NCBI GenBank assembly: GCA_963556195.1
Contig: OY744520.1
Location: 1,908,001 to 1,972,000, forward strand
Direction: 5' to 3'
Origin: Sepiola atlantica
Taxonomy: Eukaryota > Mollusca > Cephalopoda > Sepiida > Sepiolidae
DNA length: 64,000 nucleotides
Positions 20,493 through 29,139 of the stretch are shown one piece after another (position 1 is the first letter of the stretch; each line of letters opens with the position of its first letter). The translations under genes were made by a program, and so were the position numbers. The notes beneath the pieces were generated by a model. The model saw only the letters and a list, made by a program, of their open reading frames with translations. It did not search any database and was not told where the DNA came from.

Positions 20493-20672
20493 CCTCCAAC
20501 TGAAATAAGTTTTATTTATTTTATTTTTTTTCTCCCCCCTTCATTTCTCATTCGACTTTTAGTCTTTAATTTACCATTCTGACGTTTCCTCTCAGAGGGT
20601 CAGACGACAATGCCTTAAGGTAATTTTAACAATTTTCCTTTTTTTTTTTTCCCACTCGTCTTTTTCATTGAT
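20493..20672 (+). repeat. Right inverted repeat / 3' UTR of Penelope-like element
   Basis: Follows the stop codon by 45 bases. It matches the reverse complement of 19191-19366, with an extra TTATTTATTTTA near 20511. Beyond 20672 about 55 unmatched bases precede the (TA)n tract. Confidence 0.9.
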
Positions 20673-20730
20673 TATAATAATGCTTCCTCTAAAATTAATC
20701 CTACCATTCTGTTGTACACGTAATTTACTT

Positions 20731-20735
20731 ATATA

Positions 20736-20787
<52 letters not shown>

Positions 20788-20834
20788 TATATACACATAT
20801 ATATATACACATATATATATACACATATATATAT

Positions 20835-20885
<51 letters not shown>

Positions 20886-20916
20886 CATATATATATATAC
20901 ATATATATATATATAC

Positions 20917-20948
<32 letters not shown>

Positions 20949-20957
20949 TTATATATT
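20731..20957. repeat. Long (TA)n with regular CA interruptions
   Basis: About 227 bases of TA with ACATAT interruptions every 8-16 bases. The apparent Ile/Tyr reading frames here are artefacts. Confidence 0.97.
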
Positions 20958-20967
20958 ATGAAGCTAA

Positions 20968-21112
20968 TTGGCGGTGGCCGACGGGTAAAACTCTTGACTG
21001 CCAATCAGTGGCGATTTGTGATCAGTGTTCGCGCCCGCCGACTGTCGGTAATTAATTCCTGCACTAAAGATTGCGTAAGCATGACGCATCGATGTCTGTA
21101 GGTAATAAATAA
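20968..21112 (+). mobile_element. tRNA-derived SINE, copy 1
   Basis: The head resembles a tRNA: box A GTGGCCGACGGGT at 20974-20986 and box B TGTTCGCGCCC at 21026-21036, about 40 bases apart. The body contains CAATCAGTGGCGATTTGT and GATTGCGTAAGCA and ends CATCGATGTCTGTAGGTAA, followed by a TAAATAATAA-type tail. The same order recurs at 49577-49725. RNA polymerase III transcription from the internal boxes is expected from family knowledge. Confidence 0.8.
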
Positions 21113-21130
21113 TAATTATTTATTAATAAA

Positions 21131-21274
21131 TATTATATATATATATATATATATATGCATGTAGTTAAGTAGTTTAGAGCTGAGAGTTACCTTTTTAAGA
21201 GCATAATGTATTTATTGTGCGTAATGATATTAAGTTGAAATTCGATTATACTTGGCATAGATATATTTTAATAC

Positions 21275-21307
<33 letters not shown>

Positions 21308-21310
21308 GTA
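21131..21310. repeat. Two (TA)n tracts around an unrecognised 120-bp spacer
   Basis: TA tracts at 21131-21157 and 21275-21302. The spacer shows nothing I recognise. Confidence 0.95.
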
Positions 21311-21769
21311 TATTAGGGTAGGTCGATTTTACACTTTTTTTTAAATATTAAAAAAAGGCACGTACCGAAAGTTGTATATAGACCTATTAAATACTCATGC
21401 AACAAATTAGATCAAAAACTTCAGCGGTTTTTTGAGCGTTTGGTATCAAAGATCGTAGACAAGAATATACTGAAAATTCCTCGTTTTTGCAAGATTTGCT
21501 TGAATACTGGTGTTAAAACCAAATAATTTGTGCATTTAAAATCAGCGAATGTCCTTTTATTTTATAAAAATGATATTAATTAAAGAAATCTTCAAATTAA
21601 AAATTTGCCCCCCCCCCCCTCATTTTCAGTATCTGCTTTTGTAAACTACCTTTTAACGTTATGAATTAAACAGTAATATTTGAATACCTAAAAAAATGAT
21701 TTTTTTCTGTTATAAGTGAAAATATAACAAGCAAAGAAATAAGGAAAAAACTAACACTATTTTAATGGA

Positions 21770-23190
21770 GCTTAATATTGAGTCAAATTGCTCCATATAA
21801 GACCCCTTAGACAAAAATGCTGGTCTCAATTTCTGACTCAAAACTTTGGCTGTAATGTGTTGATACCTTGCTTCAAAACCATATACAGTTTATGAAGCTT
21901 CTGTTATTAACTTAACTGCCCGTTCCACGCCCTGAGAATGCCAAAAATGCAGCATAATTTTAAATCTATTGTGTCCAATGTGTGGCATTAAAATTAATAG
22001 GTGGTATTCTTTTAAATCTTTTTCTGGTTGACTCCTCACTCCTGAAAGAACACATTAATTAATTGAATTATTAAAAAATTCCAATCTGTACTGCTTTAAT
22101 AATTATGGTGAAATTAGATAAAATCTTTAAAAATCATTCTATAAATTGGAATAAATAATTGAGTCAGAAATATATGAATAAATATTACTTACCTAATGGC
22201 CAAAATTCTTTTTAAAGCTTCTTCTCTTACTTCAATCTCTTCAGATTTAACCATGGAATATAGAAAGTTTTCAGGCAGTAAACAAAATGTATTACCTTGT
22301 ATATTTCTAAATGTGATATCTTGGATTTCCTGAGGCTGCTACTTAATCCTCTGGGTCATATTAAAAATGTGCACTTGCTGATTGTGGAATTAACTATTTC
22401 TTTTAATTTCAAACCAAGAAGTGGCATACACATTTACAATAAAATTTACTACATAGTGTAGTTTTGTCGTGTGCCTTTGTTGGTATGCACCACGAGTCCA
22501 TAAACACATGAGCCTGATGGCCAAAGTTAACCATCTTGCTTGGTTTAAAGGACCAATTTTCCAGGAGGTATATCTAGAGTCAACCTTACCTCTAGAAATA
22601 CCTACTGTGTATTCATAAAGGAGTCTTTGGTCAGAACTAAGATCATGTATTTCATCAATTTTAAAAATTGACTCTAGAGGATTGCTAATAGTGGAAAATG
22701 ATATTTGGGGTAAATCATGGCAATCATTTGAGCATAATTTCCCCAGAGGGCCACTGAATGTTGTAGGGCCCTTTGCGCAACCATCTATGTTTTTAAAAAG
22801 GGCTCTGAAAGGTAGTTCATTATGATGCAAAGAGCAACCAATTGTGTGAAGATTTTAAAAGTTTTTTTTCTAAAATTGCAACCATTCCACCTTTGCAACC
22901 TGTGTTGGTATTAGTGTTGTCAACAAGTATAGCCTTGATACTGTTCTCACTGTGGAATTCATGCAAAACATCCACCACTTGATCTGCATGAACAGCACCT
23001 GTTGCACCACTATTAGGAAGAACTCTGTGTCAGATATTTACTTTCACATTGTGTTTCTTTTGTAAAAGTTAAATGGTGTTCTGGTCCCTTAGTTTTTTTC
23101 ATAATTCTCTGTCTATTTTCATCCACAATTTCCTTATACATCAATGTGTCCTTATCCATTCTCCCATCAACTCCAATACATATAATATTT
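21770..23190 (-). pseudogene. Transposase-like pseudogene with a retained intron (family not named)
   Basis: The minus strand keeps long matching stretches of a transposon-type protein I recognise from other animal genomes but cannot name with confidence. IGVDGRMDKDTLMYKE and TKGPEHHLTFTKE lie near 23050-23180. HADQVVDVLHEFHSEN and ILVDNTNTNTGCKGG lie near 22880-22970. An open frame of 146 codons (22390-22830) contains LHHNELPFRALFKNIDG, SGPLGKLCSNDCHDLP, DLSSDQRLLYEYTVGI and KIGPLNQARWLTLAIRL. Then LPENFLYSMVKSEEIE and REEALKRILAIR end at 22193, exactly at GTAAGT. A 151-base AT-rich gap ends in TTCTTTCAG at 22042, and the frame resumes with EESTRKRFKRIPPINFNAT before a stop. Several stops and shifts show it is dead. 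Alternative: fragment of a domesticated host gene. Confidence 0.7.
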
Positions 23191-23925
23191 TAGGGGGGAT
23201 AAAAAACCCTGGCTAAAATAGTTTTATTTGTCTACCTCCAACAAGGTAAGATGTGACACAAGGTCATGAAAGTGGGATTAGATAAGCCTGCGCTATAGAG
23301 GTGAGCACTCTGGCCATTAAAAAATTGACTGGGCAGCCCCGTCGGCATTCCCCTGTAGGGGCGTCTCAGACAGTTAGCAATAAACTTACTCCTCCCCAAA
23401 GAGGGAAGGCAAAGCCTGGGAGGGTGCAACTCCTAGAATTGCACAGGACGGACAAGCCCCAATAGACCGGCGTAAATCCAGACCCAAAGGCCCGGACGAT
23501 ACCGATTTATTTGGTGGGGTAAAATCCCCTGACTGAACTAGATTTTATTTATCTATCTCCAACAAGGTAAGATTGGCACAGGAAAGTGGGATGAGAAAGC
23601 CAGTGCTCGAGAGGTGAGCACTCTGGCCATTTAAAAATTGCCTGGGCAGCTCCGTCGGCATTCCCCGGTAGGGCCGCCTCAGACAGTAAGCAATAAACTT
23701 ACTCCTCCCCAAAGAGGGAAGGCAAAACCTGGGAGGTGCACCGCCTAGAACTGCACAGTACGGACAGACGGGCGTGAATCCAGACCCAAAGACCCGGACG
23801 ATACCGGTTTATTTGGTGGGTTAAAAAACCCTGGCTGAACTAGTTTTTATTTATCTAACTCCCACAAGGTAAGGTGTGACAAAAGGTCGGGGAAGTGGGA
23901 TTAGATAAGCCAGCGCTCGACAATT
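23183..23925 (-). repeat. Three tandem units of a SINE-like repeat
   Basis: Units of 321 and 302 bases, judged by ACAAGGTAAG at 23241, 23562 and 23864. The third is cut off at about 23925. On the minus strand each ends with ATCCCACTTT...GACCTTGTGTCACATCTTACCTTGTT and a T/A-rich tail AGATAAATAAA. The body is GC-rich for the region (TCCGGGCCTTTGGGTCTGGA). It is related to 11270-11428 and 45165-45262, and its tail resembles the Tx1-like LINE end. Confidence 0.9.
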
Positions 23926-24678
23926 CAATATATATTTGTGATAATTACATTTGTAAACACAAAATCAACACGTGAATTCAAATTCGCTCGTTGAATTTTC
24001 AACCGGTGAATACCATAAAAAATATCCAATAAATAAAACGCCTTTGTAAATAAATAATTATTTATATATAACATTAAATATTATAGTGTTTTATTCCTTT
24101 TTAATTTGAATATGTACATTTAATTTCTTAAGAAAAGGAATAATAAACTTTAAAATATTTATTATTAAGTAATGTATTACTTTTTTTTGTTAAAACCCGG
24201 GTTTAATTTAAGGCGACACATCTGCCGGTGAAATCTAGGCTGTGAGAAAAAATCTCGATTTATTTGATCTTAAAGTTGCAATGCTCAAATAAATACAAAA
24301 TTTTGAAGAAAAATATTTCTTGTGGTAACTTTTGACATTATTTGGCAACTTTCTTCGAGTGCGATAATTTACAGTTTCAAAATCGACCTCCCCTAATGTA
24401 TATTCTTTTTTCTTTTTTACAAGTACTTTCGATTTGAATCGTCAAATCATCTTCAGGCGGTATTAGTTTTAGTGTCTTTACTGTTGTGTTCATTTTTGAA
24501 TTATAACGGGAGTAGTTTATATTTGAAAACGCGTCTGTAAAGTTGAAATGTACATGAGAGCGTGGTGGCGTTCTACACATACGAGAGATTTAAAGTTTGA
24601 CTGTTTAAACCGTTAAGAAATTGATAACGTTTAATAAAGTGCATACAATTCAAACGCATAACTACCTAATGGCTAAGA

Positions 24679-24771
24679 ATTATGTTTTTTTAGGTGTTGG
24701 CATATAGAGCTTGTGTCGGAGAGATGTAGGTGAGTCTTCGGAATATATGCCAACACCTAAAAAACATAATT
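24679..24771. repeat. Near-perfect inverted repeat
   Basis: AATTATGTTTTTTTAGGTG... at 24679-24706 pairs with ...CACCTAAAAAACATAATT at 24743-24771, with a single-base length difference and a 36-base loop. The right arm runs into the Penelope-type C-terminal fragment. Confidence 0.9.
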
Positions 24772-24944
24772 GCACCCCCTCCCAATATAGAAACATCCTT
24801 GTTAACAATACCAAAATAATACACCACGATACCAATATCAAAAAATTAAAAATACTCGAAGCCCTCTACATAAAAACTAAACATCCCACAATTAATAATG
24901 TCAATTATGAAACTAGTCGCACCATTTTAAAGTGTCTAGCATAA
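24748..24944 (+). pseudogene. Penelope/GIY-YIG-type C-terminal fragment
   Basis: In frame it reads TPKKHNCTPSQYRNILVNN, IKKLKILEALYIKTKHPTIN and YETSRTILKCL, then stop. The ILEALYIK..KPTIN pattern is that of the last helix of Penelope-type endonucleases (compare ILEALVINNYRPSL at 20346-20388). Nothing of the RT is visible upstream, where the inverted repeat lies. A (TA)n tract begins 25 bases downstream, as after the other Penelope copy. Confidence 0.55.
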
Positions 24945-24968
24945 TAATTAACATTGTCAAATGTTTAT

Positions 24969-24988
24969 ATATATATATATATATATAT

Positions 24989-25042
<54 letters not shown>
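24969..25042. repeat. (TA)n microsatellite
   Basis: Two TA runs separated by TGTT, then TA with single interruptions. Confidence 0.97.
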
Positions 25043-25748
25043 TATATGAGAAAGGGATTGAGAGAGGAGTACGAATGTATTAGTTGAGCTTTTGACCCAA
25101 TAATCTCTTCATTTTTGTGTTGCCAGCTATTTAATAACCGTTCTACAGTGTTTTATGTTATCTGGAAGACTCTGTTAATATAACAACACACCTAAACACA
25201 CACATAAACACTAGCGATTTTAAAGCTTGAATTTGTCCATTGGCATTTCCTTGTGTCGTTCTATTTTGATATATTTTATAATGTGCTGTAAATTACCGAT
25301 ATTATATTTTGACAATTATCATAGTTGTTTTCACAATTATTATGACAAATCAACGTATTGTATTATTACGATTAGCTTCGTCAATTGTCAACATCACGTA
25401 CAATTAGTCTCATAACGTACTTGTTCAACGATGTATCACTTTTTGATGATTGATCATTATTCTTTTTAAATGGCTAATATAAATATTTTACAATTATCCA
25501 AATTGATCTTACTAGAACAACAGCTTATGTATTTATAGTTATATGTCAATTGATAATGCTTTGCTTCGATTTAATTTAACCTAACTTTATTCGTTTTGTT
25601 TTACTTGCTACTATGTGACATCTAGATCAAATGTCTTCTTTATATATAGCCTCAATCTTATAAGGGTCCACAATGTAACTGCTACACAATAAAGGGTATA
25701 ATAAATGCGAGAGATTATTATTGAATTATTATTGAACTGGGTAACCTG

Positions 25749-25750
<2 letters not shown>
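25043..25750. other. No recognisable gene
   Basis: AT-rich; only short random frames. Confidence 0.5.

Positions 25751-25752
<2 letters not shown>

Positions 25753-25822
<70 letters not shown>
25753..25822 (+). repeat. (GA)n microsatellite
   Basis: About 70 uninterrupted bases of AG/GA. Confidence 0.98.
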
Positions 25823-25825
<3 letters not shown>

Positions 25826-26560
25826 GGACCAGAGCGTTTTAAATAATAGATTTAATTGAAAGTTGGTGCTAAACAGCCATCACAACTAACCCTGAAGAGA
25901 AATAGTGAAGAAAAGTTTCTAGATACCGTTGTAAATCGAGTGTCAAATTCAACAGAGAAAATAATAGGGAAAACACTCCAACAAGTATTAATGATGAGAA
26001 AACATTTAGTGAATTTGGGTCGGGAGATCGGGGTTCAATCTTGCGTCGCGTCATACCAAAGACTCAAACAATGGTTATTGCTGCCTCCTTGCTAAACATT
26101 CAGCATTATAAGGTGAAAATCAAGAGTAAGTGGAGCAATCGTAGGACAAAAGTGGCACCCTCCCCTACATCTCGGTGTAATAGCCAATTATAACGATACC
26201 TTCAAGTTGACTTCGATTCGAGCTATCCATTTATATTTATTTTTTATTATTACACAGAAGATAAATGGTGAAGATAACAATTTCGTAATTGATAGGTTGA
26301 GCTAAGAAGTCCCGTTCGATCTCGTCAATTCTAACTATAATTTTATAGAAAAAAAACGGACTATTCCTTTCTACTTCTTTAGGTATTATATGCCACATTC
26401 TGCGACGAATAAACCGACTGGAGAAATTATGGAAAGGATGAATCAAATATATTTTAAGTTTGAATAATTTGTGTCGTACTTGGCCAAGATGGCGCTGCAA
26501 TTCAGACGTGTAAGGGTTATGATAACAGAAATTAGACGTTCACTCTATAATAAAGACTTT
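25823..26560. other. No recognisable gene
   Basis: A 79-codon frame at 25856-26095 (plus) and an 87-codon frame at 26237-26500 (minus) show no domain. I cannot say what this stretch is. Confidence 0.5.
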
Positions 26561-26569
26561 AAAAAAAAT

Positions 26570-26810
26570 TGTTATCTTTTTTGCTGGAGATGGGGCATCC
26601 TACCGGATGCCAGACATTCACCAGCTATTTCAGACACTTCAGCCTAGAGATCTTTTAAATATTCTAATCGTCCCTTTAAGTGCAATTGTTTGTTTTTCTC
26701 TTTTACTCGGTTCACCGGATATACTCGCCAGATAGCTTTTGAAATTCTTTTTCATTAGTCCTGTTGCTCCTATAATTACTGGTATGATGGAGATTTTCCT
26801 AAGACCAATG
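26570..26810 (-). pseudogene. LINE 3' end fragment, C-terminal conserved block
   Basis: The minus strand reads ISIIPVIIGATGLMKKNF, SYLASISGEPSK, and then KRE.QTIALKGTIRIFKRSL. This block (IPVVxGAxGxxxKN ... IQKIxLxGTxxILRRxL) is a conserved C-terminal piece of a LINE group common in molluscs and cnidarians, known to me from memory. Everything upstream is missing and stops follow. Confidence 0.6.
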
Positions 26811-26819
26811 TGCATTTAT

Positions 26820-27730
26820 TTGAGCATGAATAAATATAAATCCGTCCCGTCACACAACAGTTTGCGAATAAAAAAACATGTGTTGTTTCTAGCACCCGAC
26901 TAATAGCAAGTCAGACAACCCCGCCCCGGAAATGAACTCTGAAAACATCTTCTACTCTAAATAAAAAGTCATGGAATAATAATAATAATTTATACATGAA
27001 AGATTAAATTACTGACGCAATTCTATGATTTTATATAAATATTAGTGCGAACACTGGCGAAGCATAATTTTTTTCCGTCACTTCTATAACAAAGCAAATG
27101 CACAGACAAACATACAATATCTCATGAGTGGATCGCAATTAATCGCCCGGAATAAAGAATGGGCTTAACATTTTAAGGTTAAGTGTATTTCGTGTATCTG
27201 TTCACATCTGATTCTCATGAATACACAGAAATAATTCGAAAATACGAAAATTCAATTAGAAAAATGAACTACAGAAAATATATTTTTTCTTTATTTTATA
27301 TTCTCTGAAACACAAAGGAAATTAAAATCAAACAAAATCAAAACACGCAATAAGATTTAATACAAATATATTTTTTGCTTTAGCGATGCAATATATTGTC
27401 AGCCGGATTCTCATTAAATAGTCGCGCTTTATTTCGGTGTTTTTTTTTTCTTCTTTCCTTTTAATATCGATGTTTTATTTTACCAATTAACATAAAGCAG
27501 AGTTTCGTGAGTTGCAAACATAACATTTACCTGCAGCCGAGGATTGCTTGTCACAACGCGACAAGGAGTTTTAAATGCATTCACGCGGACGAAATAAAAT
27601 TTCCAAGATAATGATATGATTCAATAATAATTCAGAAAACAGTAAAAACCAAACAAAACAATTAAAAGCAAAATTAATTAAAGATTGAATTATTAAAATA
27701 TTTAGTTTCGGAATTATTTTTAGATAGGGG
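26820..27730. other. No recognisable gene
   Basis: AT-rich. GTCACACAACAGTTTGCG and GCACCCGACTAATAGCAAG near 26850-26920 look like an old repeat, but I see no second copy in the window. Confidence 0.45.
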
Positions 27731-27734
27731 TTCA

Positions 27735-27830
27735 TGATGTGTGTTATCTGGATTATTCGTACTACTGTTCTCATCCTGGTTTTTCTTTTCACAACGTTTC
27801 AGCTGATGTAACTTCCGACCTTCTTAAGGT
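27735..27830 (-). ncRNA. Hammerhead-like motif in Penelope-type tail (copy 1)
   Basis: The minus strand reads CTTAAGA (27828-27822), GGTCGG, a loop, CAGCT, then GAAACGTTGTGA (27800-27789). This is the order of a hammerhead core, CUGANGA - stem II - GAAAC, with one core substitution (G to U). Downstream AACCAGGATGAGAACAGTAG is shared with the other copies. Penelope-like elements are known to carry hammerhead motifs in their terminal repeats. It probably no longer cleaves. Confidence 0.5.
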
Positions 27831-27965
27831 GGACCTTGTCGAACTTAGACATCTTTATGTCAGACTCAATAACCTATACGAACTTTCGAACTGAAGGGTT
27901 TTGTTTGAAATACCGTAAGGGTTTCCGATTTGTTCATAACAATTCCCAAGTTCGAAAAGAGGCAA

Positions 27966-28060
27966 TTAAAGAAAGTCAGAGGCTACATTAGCCGAAACGA
28001 TGTGAAAATATAAACCAAGATGAGAATAGCAGTCCGAAAAATCCAAATAATAAACATTAA
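27966..28060 (+). ncRNA. Hammerhead-like motif in Penelope-type tail (copy 2, inverted to copy 1)
   Basis: The plus strand reads TTAAAGA (27966-27972), GGCTACATTAGCC, GAAAC (27994-27998), GATGTGA, and then AACCAAGATGAGAATAGCAG. It is the inverted partner of 27735-27830, about 135 bases away. The core is degenerate. Confidence 0.5.
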
Positions 28061-28069
28061 AATCTTATT

Positions 28070-28730
28070 ATAAAATACTGAGTTTGATACTATATCAAGA
28101 ACAGCTTTACAACTATTGTTGTCCGGTAATTAATGAGGATCTCTGTGTACTCCTGATTCCAGCACTCGACCCTATATTATCATATTTTTTCTTTTAAATG
28201 TTACATTTTTACGTTATAACTAAAATAAAACGTAATAAAGCAAAACGTCGTCTTTACTGTTTATAAATGCCCGGCGCAAACGCAGCCCCCCACGGTATTA
28301 TTGTAAAAAACAAACTTGATTCAGAATTGATACCAAGATTTAGTTTCTCATAAAATTTTACCCAAGAAAAAATGTTTATGATCTTGGTATCGGGCTTTGT
28401 TTTTAATTGAAACTCCGGACAGATGGACAAAAACACAACGCATTCGAGATATTTGAAACATACACCGTTGTTTTGTAGAAAAAAAAGGCTGCTTATTCAC
28501 GAGCAAAAAGAAGAGCCAGAGTTGTCACAGGCCAACGAGGTCCGAAGTCACTAAAAATACGGATGCTGAAAACATGGTACTTTTACAGATGCATTCGGGT
28601 TTTATATGTATGGACATGATTAGACGTAGATTTTTGATTTTTGAATTCAGTACCGGCCAAACATTTGTGAGAACCGATTATAATATATGGTGTAAGGTAC
28701 ACGATAAGTCATGAAAATGAAAACCCGTGG
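28070..28730. other. No recognisable gene
   Basis: AT-rich, with no domain in any frame. Confidence 0.45.
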
Positions 28731-28734
28731 TTAA

Positions 28735-28937
28735 CAAAATCTGTGAAAAAAAGACAAACAGAAACAGGTTAAAATATAGGAGAAAAACAAGAGATTTGAC
28801 CGGTTTCGTTCGTCTTAACGCACGTCTTCAGAAATCTTCACTTTTTCTGAAGACGTTCATTAATACGAACGAAATCGGTCAAATCCCTTGTTTTTGTTTT
28901 TCTCCTGCACTTTAACCTGTTTTCTTTTTGTCTTATT
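28735..28937. repeat. Long palindrome with hammerhead-like cores in both arms
   Basis: Left arm 28744-28831 and right arm 28847-28937 are imperfect reverse complements (for example GACAAACAGAAACAGG against CCTGTTTTCTTTTTGTC). The left arm on the minus strand has CTGAAGA (28831-28825) and GAAAC (28807-28803). The right arm on the plus strand has CTGAAGA (28847-28853) and GAAAT (28871-28875), with GTTC...GAAC between them. The right arm runs straight into (TA)n. Confidence 0.85.

Positions 28938-28938
<1 letters not shown>

Positions 28939-29020
<82 letters not shown>
28939..29020. repeat. (TA)n microsatellite
   Basis: About 80 bases of TA between the palindrome and a TA/GT-rich segment leading to the LINE at 29140. 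Confidence 0.97.
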
Positions 29021-29021
<1 letters not shown>

Positions 29022-29139
29022 GCATTAAGGGGTGTGTATATATGTGTACACGTCCAGACGCAGTTGTGTGAGTATGTATATATTTATATTGGTTGATTGG
29101 TATTATTTTATGCATGTACATATATGTATGTACGTATAT

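Larger units (their letters stand above)
19191..20672 (+). mobile_element. 5'-truncated Penelope-like element with inverted terminal copies
   Basis: A Penelope-type coding region (19361-20447) sits between 19191-19366 and 20493-20672, which are reverse complements of each other. The right copy is the element's own 3' flank. The left copy joins the coding region inside the reverse transcriptase, so the 5' part is lost. Inverted and truncated terminal copies are a known habit of Penelope-like elements. (TA)n tracts lie outside both ends. Confidence 0.88.

Noticed and set aside
20592..21004. Several Ile/Tyr open frames of 90-112 codons
   Set aside because: They come from the (TA)n tract with CA interruptions.
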